Part shown: positions 49,935 through 58,548 of the stretch, in pieces
Position numbering within the stretch: the first letter of the stretch is position 1
How the letters are laid out: every line of letters begins with the position of its first letter
From: CAZBEL01 sp964628055
Lineage (GTDB): Bacteria; Fidelibacterota; Marinisomatia; Marinisomatales; TCS56
DNA length: 64,000 bases
Assembly (NCBI GenBank): GCA_964628055.1
Contig: CAZVNL010000002.1
Location: 1-64,000, forward strand
Direction: 5' to 3'
Program-made: the position numbers and the translations under genes
Notes under the pieces: model-generated
What the model saw: only the letters and a program-made list of their open reading frames with translations
What the model was told of the DNA's origin: nothing
Databases searched by the model: none

Positions 49935-51482
49935 ATGAAGAAAGAAATTTATATTAACGAGAGTATGGGGGAGACCCGTATTGCTATCCTGGAAGACGGT
50001 CAGTTAGTCGAAGTCTATATTGAGAAGCAGGATCGCCACCGCATGGTGGGGAATATTTATAAGGGGGTGATGGAGAATGTGCTCCCCGGGATGCAGGCCG
50101 CTTTTGTAGATATCAATTACGGCATTAATGCCTTCCTTCCTTTTTCCGAAATTGAGAATAATGAATACCTGGCGGATGTGAACCAGGACGCCAATGACAA
50201 TACGGGATTTAAGACCGGTCGCGATAATGTGGAGGTGGATTTAAAAACCGGGCAGGAGGTGTTTGTTCAAGTCATTAAGGAACCCTTTGCCGGGAAGGGT
50301 CCTCGGGTCACCACCGAAATCGCCCTCCCGGGTCGGCTGTTAGTGTTGGTGCCCAATGCCAGTTACATTGGAATTTCGAAGAAAATTTGGGACAAGTACG
50401 AGCGTCGCCGGTTACGGAAAATTGCCGCCAGCTTCAAGGCCAAGGACGTGGGGTTGATTATCCGCACGGTAGCCGAGGGGAAAGACGAGGCATTATTAAG
50501 ACGTGATTATGAAATGTTAATGGACACGTGGCGGAAGGTACAAAAAAAGGCTCAGAGAACACCCGGGCCCTCACTCGTATACGAGGATTTGGAAACGGCC
50601 TCCAGTGTCATTCGCGACCTGTTTACGCCCGATGTGGAGAAAATCATCACGGATTCGAAGAAACTGTACCGGAAGACCCAACACTATTTGGAAGACGTAT
50701 CTCCCAATATTGCTTCGCGTCTCGAACTGTATAAGTTAAAAACGCCCCTTTTTGAGGGCATGGGTATCGAAGATGAGATCGACAAGTTACTACGGCCAAA
50801 AGTATGGTTAAAAAGCGGGGCTTACCTGGTTATTGAAAAAACAGAAGCCATGGTCGTTGTAGACGTGAACAGCGGTCGGTTCGTAGGGAAGAAGATACAT
50901 GAGGACAATTCCCTGAAAATCAATTTAGAAGCGGCCCGGGAAGTGGCGCGTCAGTTGCGCTTGCGTGATCTCTCCGGCCTCATCGTAATCGATTTTATTG
51001 ATATGCAGGATGAGACAAACCGTAAGAAGGTGTACTACGAGTTGCGCAAGGAGTTAAAACGCGATCGCGCCAAGGTCGCCGTCTCCCCCATTAGCGAGTT
51101 CGGGCTTTTGGAAATGACGCGTCAACGAATTCGCCTGAGTTTAATCGACTCCATGAGTGAGGAATGTCCGGTCTGTCACGGTTCGGGGCGCATTATCGCC
51201 AAAGAAACTTTAGTGACGAGAATTGATCACTGGCTAAGACGTTACAAATCCAAACACCATGATTTGCGGTTACGATTGCTTTTGCATCCGGAAAATGCTG
51301 AGTATTTGTTGGAAAATAAACGGAAGATACTCCGGGGTCTTATGTGGCAGAATTTCGTACACATTTCTATTGAATCTGATCCACGGGTGGCCCGTGATGA
51401 ATTCCAATTCCTGCGCGCCAAGGATGGACAGGACGTTACTAATTTTACGCGTTCGCCATCCAACCGTACAACTAAGGCTTGA
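49935..51482 (+). CDS. rng: Ribonuclease G/E
   Basis: The product is 515 aa, the size of RNase G. An S1 domain occupies about 35-130 (RMVGNIYKGVMENVLPGMQA). The catalytic DNase I-like subdomain has the two metal-binding Asp: AMVVVDVNSGRFVG and IVIDFIDMQDE. ECPVCHGSGR supplies the zinc-link CPxC. The enzyme matures 16S rRNA and trims mRNA. It diverges from metH. The rplU and rpmA genes follow, a common grouping in bacteria. No C-terminal degradosome scaffold is present. Confidence 0.94.
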   Translation: MKKEIYINESMGETRIAILEDGQLVEVYIEKQDRHRMVGNIYKGVMENVLPGMQAAFVDINYGINAFLPFSEIENNEYLADVNQDANDNTGFKTGRDNVEVDLKTGQEVFVQVIKEPFAGKGPRVTTEIALPGRLLVLVPNASYIGISKKIWDKYERRRLRKIAASFKAKDVGLIIRTVAEGKDEALLRRDYEMLMDTWRKVQKKAQRTPGPSLVYEDLETASSVIRDLFTPDVEKIITDSKKLYRKTQHYLEDVSPNIASRLELYKLKTPLFEGMGIEDEIDKLLRPKVWLKSGAYLVIEKTEAMVVVDVNSGRFVGKKIHEDNSLKINLEAAREVARQLRLRDLSGLIVIDFIDMQDETNRKKVYYELRKELKRDRAKVAVSPISEFGLLEMTRQRIRLSLIDSMSEECPVCHGSGRIIAKETLVTRIDHWLRRYKSKHHDLRLRLLLHPENAEYLLENKRKILRGLMWQNFVHISIESDPRVARDEFQFLRAKDGQDVTNFTRSPSNRTTKA

Positions 51483-51530
51483 TCGGAATACTGGTTGCGT
51501 GTAACTTCGCCCGCTTTTTTGGAGATGAAA

Positions 51531-51908
51531 ATGTACGCCATTGTTAACATAGCAGGAAAACAGTACCGCGTTGCCGAGGGGGACCAAATACGTGTCGCCA
51601 ACCTGCCCATTTCGGTAGGGGAAAAGGTGAATTTTGATTCGGTACTATTCCTGGACACGGATAAAGGGGTCCAGATAGGCTCCCCCACAGTGCCTGGCTC
51701 ACAAGTAGCGGCGCATGTAGTGGAGCACGGTCGCGAGCGTAAGATCCTGATCTATAAAAAGAAACGGCGCAAGGGGTACCAACGCAAGAACGGACATCGC
51801 CAGGGTTATACCCTCTTACAGATTGACCGCATTCAGGTCAAAACCGCGGCTAAAAAAACCAAGGCGGCGAAGGTAGCGGAGAAAAAAGCTGACGAGAAGG
51901 AATCTTAA
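51531..51908 (+). CDS. rplU: Ribosomal protein L21
   Basis: The product is 125 aa from this ATG, six bases after GGAG; an earlier in-frame ATG at 51525 touches the GGAG and is less likely. MYAIVNIAGKQYRVAEGD and KKKRRKGYQRKNGHRQGYT are the L21 signatures. The last ~25 residues are a Lys/Ala-rich extension (AAKKTKAAKVAEKK) beyond the usual end, as seen in some other phyla. L21 is part of the large subunit and is normally paired with L27, whose gene starts two bases after. Confidence 0.97.
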   Translation: MYAIVNIAGKQYRVAEGDQIRVANLPISVGEKVNFDSVLFLDTDKGVQIGSPTVPGSQVAAHVVEHGRERKILIYKKKRRKGYQRKNGHRQGYTLLQIDRIQVKTAAKKTKAAKVAEKKADEKES

Positions 51909-51910
51909 TT

Positions 51911-52165
51911 ATGGCTCATAAAAAAGGTGTTGGCAGTTCCCGGAATGGAAGAGATTCTCATTCCAAGCGTTTGGGTATAAAGGTTGCCGACGGCCAGGCC
52001 ATTTTGGCTGGAGGGATTATTTTAAAACAACGGGGTACCAAGTTTCACCCCGGAGATAATGTCCGCCGGGCAGGAGACGACACGCTCTTTGCCACGGTGG
52101 ATGGTAGAGTGAAGTTCGGCCATAAAAAACCGCAACGGAAAGTAGTGAGTGTTACCCCCAACTAA
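51911..52165 (+). CDS. rpmA: Ribosomal protein L27
   Basis: The product is 84 aa. MAHKKGVGSSRNGRDSHSKR is the standard N-terminus that reaches the peptidyl-transferase centre, with no cleavable leader. LGIKVADGQ, ILKQRGTKFHPG and TLFATVDGRVKF complete the family. The gene ends an rng-rplU-rpmA group and is followed by a good terminator. Confidence 0.98.
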   Translation: MAHKKGVGSSRNGRDSHSKRLGIKVADGQAILAGGIILKQRGTKFHPGDNVRRAGDDTLFATVDGRVKFGHKKPQRKVVSVTPN

Positions 52166-52197
52166 TTGACCTTTTCTACTCCTTACTATCACTATGA

Positions 52198-52226
52198 AAC
52201 CTCGTTGATCCTTAACGGGGTTTTTA
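52198..52226 (+). terminator. Intrinsic terminator after rpmA
   Basis: AACCTCGTT (52198-52206) pairs with AACGGGGTT (52214-52222) around GATCCTT, nine pairs with one G-T, then TTTTTATT. This is a clear factor-independent terminator. Confidence 0.85.
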
Positions 52227-52398
52227 TTACTTCTAGGGCTGTGTTTAGACGGTGTAAAACCCTAAGGTAGTCCCCGTTCGATAGACCTAAATTTCTTTCT
52301 GGTTATTGAAGAAAAATCAACGGGGGAATTATACGTAGAATCATGGACAACTTTCCGTGCTTGGTAAGGGTCAATAAGAAGAGTGTTCGCAACGGGTC

Positions 52399-52971
52399 GT
52401 GAATAACGAAACACGCCAATTGATCCAACAAGCCCAGGCGGGAAATGTGCAGGCGTTTCACGACTTGGTAGCGCTTTACGATGGAAAGATCATGTCCTTA
52501 GCATTACAACTAACCAAAAACCAGATGGATGCCGAAGACCTCTACCAGGAGGTTTTTTTAAAAGCCTATACCAGGATAAACCAGTTCCGGTTTGAAAGTG
52601 AATTTTATACCTGGCTCTATCGCATCACCGTGAATACGGCTTTGAACCTGAAACGGAAGTTGTCCAATATTCAGTTACGCAACACGGACCCCGACTTCCC
52701 TGAAGACTATCAGGAATGGTTGTCCGAACAATCCTTTGTTGCTGACCAATCGGGGGAGATTATTTTGGCGGTCAAAAAAGCTACGTTGGCCCTACCGGCT
52801 AAGCAACGGGTTGTCTTCTTATTGAAGCACATGCAGAATTTGAAGATCAGGGAAATTGCCGCCATCATGGGAATTACGGAAGGGACAGTGAAAAGGTATT
52901 TATTCCGGGCCCTAGAAAAATTGAGGAAAGAATTAAAGGAGTTTCGCTATGTCATCGGTGAAAATTCATAG
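52399..52971 (+). CDS. ECF-type sigma factor (RpoE-like)
   Basis: The product is 190 aa from a GTG start. Region 2 is MDAEDLYQEVFLKAYTRINQ (about 46-65) and FYTWLYRITVNTALN. Region 4 is LPAKQRVVFLLKHMQ then IREIAAIMGITEGTVKRYLF. These are extracytoplasmic-function sigma factors that respond to envelope signals. The next gene overlaps it by 23 bases and encodes a membrane protein in the position of an anti-sigma factor. Three exported envelope proteins follow, so they are probably its regulon. Confidence 0.92.
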   Translation: MNNETRQLIQQAQAGNVQAFHDLVALYDGKIMSLALQLTKNQMDAEDLYQEVFLKAYTRINQFRFESEFYTWLYRITVNTALNLKRKLSNIQLRNTDPDFPEDYQEWLSEQSFVADQSGEIILAVKKATLALPAKQRVVFLLKHMQNLKIREIAAIMGITEGTVKRYLFRALEKLRKELKEFRYVIGENS

Positions 52972-53941
52972 ACCGTTACAAGAAACCGCTTCCCGGTATG
53001 TTTTGGGCCTACTTGAGGAAAAGCAACGCCGGGAGTTCGAGGTGGTTCTGCAAGAAATACCGGCCTTACAAACCTATGTAGCGGAGTTGAAAGACACCCT
53101 GACCCTGGCGAAAAAAACCCTAACCGTGGAACCCGATGAAAACTACTTGATGAGCCAGCGGGTCCTGTTACGTGGGCGCATCGAAACAAGGGAAAGGTTG
53201 AAAGGCTCAGCCCAGGGAATTCCCACCCTAGTGGGTCTTCCACGACCAGTACCCGTTTCCTGGATCTACCACCCGTGGGCGGCCCTTGTCAGCTTGGCGG
53301 TAGTCCTGGTTCTTGTCTTTTTGGTAGGTCGTTATTCCGCTGGACCTTCATCCCAGACTGTTGCCCCTGATCAATCGGTTCAGAACATTGCCGATTTATT
53401 GGAAGCAGGGCAGTTGAATAATGTCCAGTTCCGTGAATTGAATCCGGGGAATAAGATTGTGGAGGTCAAAGGGGACGTATCCCGGGGATTGAATATTTCC
53501 GGGACTCCCACGGACCAACGCATTCAGAAGATCCTTTACTACCTGCTCCTCCATGATGCTAACCCGGGCACGCGTTTGAAAGCGGTGAAATACCTGGCGG
53601 AGATTCCCTCCCAGGAAGAGAAGAAGCTGGTGCTCATTTCGGCCCTCCTTTCTGATCCCAATCCGGGTGTTCGCCGTCGCGCCGCCCAACTCTTGAAAGG
53701 GTATGCCCCGGACGAACTGGTTGCGGAAGCTTCTATGAAAGCCTTGTTGGAGGAGGAGAATGAAGCCATTCGTATGGAAGCTTTGGAGATCATGCGGAAG
53801 CAGCCGACGAGTAGCATGGTGCCCGTGTTACAGGTGGTGAGTCTCATGGATGAGAATGAATTCATCCGGGCCCAAGCGCGACAGGTTTTAGAAACTCTCC
53901 GGGAACCCCCTGACGATAATCGCATCGAGAAACGCCCATGA
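52949..53941 (+). CDS. Anti-sigma-like membrane protein with HEAT repeats
   Basis: The product is 330 aa. The N-terminal ~80 residues (ASRYVLGLLEEKQRREFEVV, LPTY-like helices) resemble the sigma-binding domain of anti-sigma factors. One membrane helix spans about 110-130 (WAALVSLAVVLVLVFLV). The C-terminal half contains HEAT-like helical repeats: ANPGTRLKAVKYLAEI, PNPGVRRRAAQLLKGYA, ENEAIRMEALEIMRKQ, ENEFIRAQARQVLETL. These would lie outside the membrane and could sense a partner. It overlaps both the sigma gene (23 bases) and the next gene (4 bases). The pairing with HEAT repeats is unusual. Confidence 0.75.
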   Translation: MSSVKIHRPLQETASRYVLGLLEEKQRREFEVVLQEIPALQTYVAELKDTLTLAKKTLTVEPDENYLMSQRVLLRGRIETRERLKGSAQGIPTLVGLPRPVPVSWIYHPWAALVSLAVVLVLVFLVGRYSAGPSSQTVAPDQSVQNIADLLEAGQLNNVQFRELNPGNKIVEVKGDVSRGLNISGTPTDQRIQKILYYLLLHDANPGTRLKAVKYLAEIPSQEEKKLVLISALLSDPNPGVRRRAAQLLKGYAPDELVAEASMKALLEEENEAIRMEALEIMRKQPTSSMVPVLQVVSLMDENEFIRAQARQVLETLREPPDDNRIEKRP

Positions 53942-55230
53942 ACCGGTTAAACGTTAATTCCAATAGTCTCCATCGCCTCTTCCTGGTGGTTCCATATGCG
54001 GTAATGCTTTCCTTAACTGGAATTCAGTTGACTCCCGCCCAGGAGATATTTAACTCCTTTGATTGGGACAACCGCTACAAGTACATTGGCAGTACCACCT
54101 ACGAATATGAGTTACCCGTTGGACCCGGGAGGCAACGCATTCTCAACGTGTACGACATTGCCGGGGACGTGTCCGTTGAAGGTGTACCTGGTCATAGCGT
54201 AAGAATCGTGGAAACCGTCTCCATTCGATCCACTTCGAAGAATCGTGCTAAAGATTTGTATGCGGAGGTGAAGGCACAAATAACCGTTAGTGACAGTGGC
54301 TACATAGAATTAGTAGGTCAAGATTCCTGGAATAATAAAGTTTCGTTCCGTTACGATATTACCCTCCCTTCCGATTACAACCTGCGGATCCAGACCGGCG
54401 GTGGGGATATTAACGTGGTTCACATGAAAGGGGGAGTGGATGTCCGAACCAGTGGCGGCGATGTAGAACTTGGTGGAATACAGGGGCGCCTCACGGCCAC
54501 CACCTCGGGGGGAGATATCACTGTTACCTCCACAAAAGGATTGGTGGTTTTGAAGACCTCGGGGGGAGATCTGGAAATCACCGATACAGAGGGTAAGTTA
54601 GAGGCTTCCACCTCCGGGGGAGATATTCTTGTGGGGAATATATTAGGCGATATTGAGGTTTATACCAGTGGCGGGGATTTGGACCTGGAAGATGTTCGCG
54701 GTGTGCAAGTTATCGGTCGCACGGCAGGGGGTGACATCAAGCTTAGGGAAGTGGAGGGAGATATTTCCGTGACGACCTCAGGGGGGACACTGGATATTGA
54801 AGATATTGTAGGGACTCTGGAAGCGTCTACGGCCGGTGGTGATATTGAGTTGGAGACCTTAGAAGGCCCTGTGGAAGTTGCCACCAGCGGGGGGGATATT
54901 GACGGTGAGGATATTCAAGGGGCCATTAGAGCCCAGACTAACGGGGGCGACATCCGGGTAGTAAAAACCTGGAATAAGAGCCTCACTAAACACGATATTA
55001 AACTCAAAACCTCCCGGGGGACCATTCGGCTAACCCTTCCCAGGCATTTTCCGGCAACCCTTCGCGCCACGGTGGAGGACAAATTGTCGGCGGAAGCTAT
55101 TGATTCTGAAATACCCCTGACCATCTCCACGCACCACGACGAGGTTCGAGGGGAGGGAATTACCGGTGCGGGTACCTATCGGGTGACTTTACGAGCGCGT
55201 TACGATTCCATTATCATTACTGAGGAATGA
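53938..55230 (+). CDS. Exported DUF4097-family beta-helix protein
   Basis: The product is 430 aa with a signal peptide (VVPYAVMLSLTGIQLTPAQ, about 17-35). Residues about 140-350 carry roughly ten strand repeats built on SGGDIxVxxxxG (VRTSGGDVELGGIQG, ATTSGGDITVTSTKG, LKTSGGDLEITDTEG, EASTSGGDILVGNILG and so on), each about 19 residues. This is the DUF4097 right-handed beta-helix. Members are secreted or membrane-anchored and of unknown role. It follows the anti-sigma-like gene with an ATGA overlap and is probably in its regulon. Confidence 0.85.
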   Translation: MNRLNVNSNSLHRLFLVVPYAVMLSLTGIQLTPAQEIFNSFDWDNRYKYIGSTTYEYELPVGPGRQRILNVYDIAGDVSVEGVPGHSVRIVETVSIRSTSKNRAKDLYAEVKAQITVSDSGYIELVGQDSWNNKVSFRYDITLPSDYNLRIQTGGGDINVVHMKGGVDVRTSGGDVELGGIQGRLTATTSGGDITVTSTKGLVVLKTSGGDLEITDTEGKLEASTSGGDILVGNILGDIEVYTSGGDLDLEDVRGVQVIGRTAGGDIKLREVEGDISVTTSGGTLDIEDIVGTLEASTAGGDIELETLEGPVEVATSGGDIDGEDIQGAIRAQTNGGDIRVVKTWNKSLTKHDIKLKTSRGTIRLTLPRHFPATLRATVEDKLSAEAIDSEIPLTISTHHDEVRGEGITGAGTYRVTLRARYDSIIITEE

Positions 55231-55234
55231 TGGC

Positions 55235-56827
55235 ATGAAATTATTACAAGGACTACTGTTCATAACGTTTGTTTATCCTCAAGCAGTAACCAGTGATCCT
55301 GACACGGCTAAATCGGTTCAACGAGTCTATGAAGCCGAACAAAAGGCCGTCGGGGAAAAGGGCGATTGGCAATCTCAGGGATATCCTGAACAGGATTTAG
55401 CCACCGACGAGCTCATTTTTCGGAAAGACGTGGTAATTGATTCCAACGAAGTTGCCACCCAGTCCATACGAATTATTGGCGGTGACTTGACCGTTTATGG
55501 GACAGTGAAAGGGAAAATAACCCTCTACGGCGGTGATGCCTATTTGAAGGGAACGGCCGTTATTGATGGTGAAATTATTACCGTAGGGGGGTATGTGTAC
55601 CGCACCCCCGGGGTGATCATTCGGGGCAAGATTGTGGAGTCCAATCTCACCGAAGGCTTGATCTACCGGGAGACGGACCAGGAAAGTGACATTCAGGGCC
55701 AAGGTTATTTCGGCTGGCATGGAAAGGGGACCAAACTGCACCGGGACTGGATACACCCGGAGAAGCACACATTCATCTATAACCGCAATGAAGGGGTGGT
55801 TTTTACCCCGTTCAACGAATTTTGGGACGGCCAATCCCACTCCAGCTTTCGCTTCAGCTGGTCCCTGGGGGTCCGTCTGAACAAAGGGATGGCTCCCGGG
55901 ATTACGGGGCGTGCGACTTTTGAAAAGACCTTCTTCAAAAACAAGGACCTTATTCTGTTCACCAGTGGGTTTCGGGAGAGTCGAACGGATGATTACTACC
56001 GTCTCCCTACCCGGGAGAATTCCCTGGCGGCTTTCTTCGGGCATCAGGACTTTTACGACCGGTGGGATGAAACCGGATGGGAAGTGGGACTCGGTCTGGA
56101 CCTGAATCTCCTGAAAATAAAGCTTAAGGCGACCTCGGTAGAACTGGATACCCTTCCCGTGGTGAACCTGTGGAGCCTCTTTGAACGCGAGCGCGCACTG
56201 CGACCTAATTTAGCCGTTTCTCGTCAACATTTGGGGTATTACCAGGGAATCCTTGCCTTCAGGACCCTCGATTACCAAGCCCTGGCCAGTGGGGTGGCCA
56301 TCATGCTACAGGCGGAATATTATCAAGCCCCTGAAGAGGAGCGGAACTTTCTGGAAATTCCCGTCCAAGCACTTCGCCAGAGACACCTGGGAATTGCCAT
56401 TGTGAACTGGGAATTTTCTTACGGACTCGTCCTGCGCAACCGCTTCATTGTAGGAACCGCCTCCAATGAATTAGATGGTTATCGTTATTTCAGCGTAGGT
56501 GGCCTGGGATCGGTGAGCGCCACACCCTATAAAATCCAGGTGGGGAATCGCATGCTGCAGTGGAATCTGGAATTCGTTATGACCCCCGATTTCACCGCCA
56601 GCGACTGGGTTGTAAAAGTATTTTTGGACGCCGGCCACGCCTGGAAAACATCTGATTATGGATATAACTGGAATGAAATCAAAAATAACGGTATTTCGTC
56701 AGTAGGTTTCGGTGTCGGTGAGGGAGACGAAGGTGAAAGTGACCTGGATTGGATGGTGAACATTGCCAAACCTCTGGACCGCGGCGATTATATCGAAACT
56801 ACCATTCGGATCAACTACAACTTTTAG
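55235..56827 (+). CDS. Envelope protein: bactofilin-like strand domain plus Omp85-like barrel
   Basis: The product is 530 aa. A signal peptide (KLLQGLLFITFVYPQAV) is followed by a helical stretch. Short strand repeats at about 65-135 resemble bactofilin (IRIIGGDLTVYGTVKGKITL, DGEIITVGGYVYR). The remainder is barrel-like and ends ETTIRINYNF. Its last ~130 residues (YRYFSVGGLGSVSATPYKIQ; LEFVMTPDFTAS; KVFLDAGHAW) resemble the surface end of Omp85/TamA or BamA-type barrels. A link to surface polymer export or barrel assembly is possible. It sits in the sigma operon, four bases after the DUF4097 gene. Confidence 0.65.
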   Translation: MKLLQGLLFITFVYPQAVTSDPDTAKSVQRVYEAEQKAVGEKGDWQSQGYPEQDLATDELIFRKDVVIDSNEVATQSIRIIGGDLTVYGTVKGKITLYGGDAYLKGTAVIDGEIITVGGYVYRTPGVIIRGKIVESNLTEGLIYRETDQESDIQGQGYFGWHGKGTKLHRDWIHPEKHTFIYNRNEGVVFTPFNEFWDGQSHSSFRFSWSLGVRLNKGMAPGITGRATFEKTFFKNKDLILFTSGFRESRTDDYYRLPTRENSLAAFFGHQDFYDRWDETGWEVGLGLDLNLLKIKLKATSVELDTLPVVNLWSLFERERALRPNLAVSRQHLGYYQGILAFRTLDYQALASGVAIMLQAEYYQAPEEERNFLEIPVQALRQRHLGIAIVNWEFSYGLVLRNRFIVGTASNELDGYRYFSVGGLGSVSATPYKIQVGNRMLQWNLEFVMTPDFTASDWVVKVFLDAGHAWKTSDYGYNWNEIKNNGISSVGFGVGEGDEGESDLDWMVNIAKPLDRGDYIETTIRINYNF

Positions 56828-56832
56828 GTACG

Positions 56833-57789
56833 ATGACTATTACCCTTCTCCTTCTTCTCACACTCACGGTTAGCAATGCTGTCGATTCATCTGTCGCCGT
56901 CAATCCTTTCATCGCGTGGTTCCATAGTATTACCGATACCAACCGGTGGCAGGGTACGAAGCATAAATGGGTTCGGGACTATTATCAGTATCATACGAAA
57001 GGGGTTAACCGCCTTGATGTTGATTTAGAGTATGCCTTAGGCAAGCTCACCATTGACGCCAATGACAAAAAAGACCTCATCTCGGGCTATATCCGCTATT
57101 ATCCTGACCAGATAACACCAGAAGTCAGTTATGAGAAATTCGGTTCCAGGGGTATTTTCAACGTAGACGTTACTACCAACGAGGACATAGATAGAGAGGT
57201 GCATTTAAAATGGGATAAATTTGGTGGGAAAAATATCTTAGGCGACCATGTGAACAATGAATTGAATTTTTCCTTGCCTCCCGCACTGCCCATGGAATTG
57301 AAATTGGATTTAGGTTTAGGGGACGCTGACCTGAACTTTTCCCGCTTGTATTTAACCGACGTCAATCTGAACTGCGGCTTGAGTGATGTCATCTTACATT
57401 TTAAGGAACCCAACGGCGTCGATTGCGACCGGTTGAGCATTGATACCGGTTTGGGAAAGTTGCGGGCTTCTGGATTGCAATATCTCCGAGCCAGGGATAT
57501 TTATATCAAGGTGGGATTGGGCTCTGCCAATCTCGATTTTGCGGGCAAACTGGACCGGGATGTCTCCCTGACCATTGACGTGGGCTTAGGTTCGCTGGAA
57601 TTGAAGCTACCGCGGAATGCAAATATACGAGCTACCATCACCGACAACTTCCTCTCCCAAGTTGATACGGATGAATTAATCAAACGCCAGGGAGAATGGG
57701 TCAGCCCTACGTGGTCTACGGATCGTCCCACCATCGAGCTGGATATTGACGTGGGGATGGGTTCCGTTGACCTGGATTTTAGTGATTAG
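56833..57789 (+). CDS. Exported LiaF/DUF2154-like beta-rich protein
   Basis: The product is 318 aa. The ATG lies 5 bases after the previous stop. A signal peptide (MTITLLLLLTLTVSNA, about 1-16) is clear. The C-terminal half is a regular run of strands: LDLGLGDADLNFSRLYLTD, SIDTGLGKLRASGLQYL, IYIKVGLGSANLDFAGKL, IDVGLGSLELKL, IDVGMGSVDLDF. The repeating 'GLGxxxLxx' pattern resembles the toast-rack fold of LiaF C-terminal/DUF2154 and DUF4097 proteins. It is the last gene of the sigma operon. A role as envelope-stress sensor or effector is inferred only from context. Confidence 0.65.
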   Translation: MTITLLLLLTLTVSNAVDSSVAVNPFIAWFHSITDTNRWQGTKHKWVRDYYQYHTKGVNRLDVDLEYALGKLTIDANDKKDLISGYIRYYPDQITPEVSYEKFGSRGIFNVDVTTNEDIDREVHLKWDKFGGKNILGDHVNNELNFSLPPALPMELKLDLGLGDADLNFSRLYLTDVNLNCGLSDVILHFKEPNGVDCDRLSIDTGLGKLRASGLQYLRARDIYIKVGLGSANLDFAGKLDRDVSLTIDVGLGSLELKLPRNANIRATITDNFLSQVDTDELIKRQGEWVSPTWSTDRPTIELDIDVGMGSVDLDFSD

Positions 57790-57855
57790 CTGACCTTTAC
57801 CACCTTTAGGAGGAGAACCCAACAACCACAGCCTTCTTCCAATTGCGGGGAGGAT

Positions 57856-58515
57856 TTAAATGAGGCGTAAAACTGCCCCTACGAGTTTTTCGATTCCCGC
57901 GGCGGCCTCTTTTATGGATTGAGCTTCCATGTAGGCGGGCGTCGAAACAATTTTCTGCTCTTCGTCTACCACCATTTCGGTTACCGGACAGGTCACATGC
58001 TTGGCCCCCATGGTCTCGATATCCGCCGCCGTTTTTTCGTCGGAACCGATGGTAAGGGATACTTCCTCTTGCTCCTGCCCCATGATCTTGGCCAGCATGA
58101 CTGGGGCTATGCAGAGGACGCCAATGGGTTTCCCGGCTTGGTGCACCTTTGAAGCTAAACGATACACATCGGGATTTACGGTACAATTACTCCCTGTCAT
58201 GGCGTAGTCACAGAGGTTCTTGGCCACGCCAAAGCCTCCCGGGAAAATGAGCGCGTCTAATTCGTCAGCTTGAACTTCAGCCATATCCTTGATGTTGCCC
58301 CGGGCGATACGGGCGGATTCCACCAGAACGTTCCGGCGCTCTTCCATCTCCTCACCATTTAAATGATTTACCACGTGCAACTGGTCAATATTAGGGGCCA
58401 TTAACACCATATCCACCCCGGCACGGTCCAGAGCTAACATGGTGATCACGGATTCGTGAATCTCGGCTCCATCGTATACACCACAACCGGATAAAACAAC
58501 ACCTACTTTTGGCAT
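57856..58515 (-). CDS. elbB: ElbB/GatZ-type DJ-1 superfamily protein
   Basis: The product is 219 aa, preceded by AAGGAGG. VVLSGCGVYDGAEIHESV (about 6-23) and the nucleophile elbow GKPIGVLCIAPVMLA (about 128-142, Cys) match ElbB. HVVNHLNGEEMEERRNVL, LIFPGGFGVAKNLCDYA and SEKTAADIE-like GSDEKTAADIE are also family features. ElbB was named for a role in isoprenoid synthesis and has glyoxalase activity in some reports. Its role here is unknown. It is convergent with the sigma operon. Confidence 0.93.
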   Translation of the reverse strand: MPKVGVVLSGCGVYDGAEIHESVITMLALDRAGVDMVLMAPNIDQLHVVNHLNGEEMEERRNVLVESARIARGNIKDMAEVQADELDALIFPGGFGVAKNLCDYAMTGSNCTVNPDVYRLASKVHQAGKPIGVLCIAPVMLAKIMGQEQEEVSLTIGSDEKTAADIETMGAKHVTCPVTEMVVDEEQKIVSTPAYMEAQSIKEAAAGIEKLVGAVLRLI

Positions 58516-58548
58516 AACGACCTCCTTGGATCTATTATGGAAACACTC

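Noticed and set aside
54400..54960. CRISPR-like or DNA repeat array
   Set aside because: The regular spacing comes from the SGGD protein repeat of the DUF4097 gene; DNA copies differ and have no spacers.
57806..58186. Minus-strand 126-aa frame beside elbB
   Set aside because: It overlaps elbB in another frame and has low-complexity sequence with no family features.
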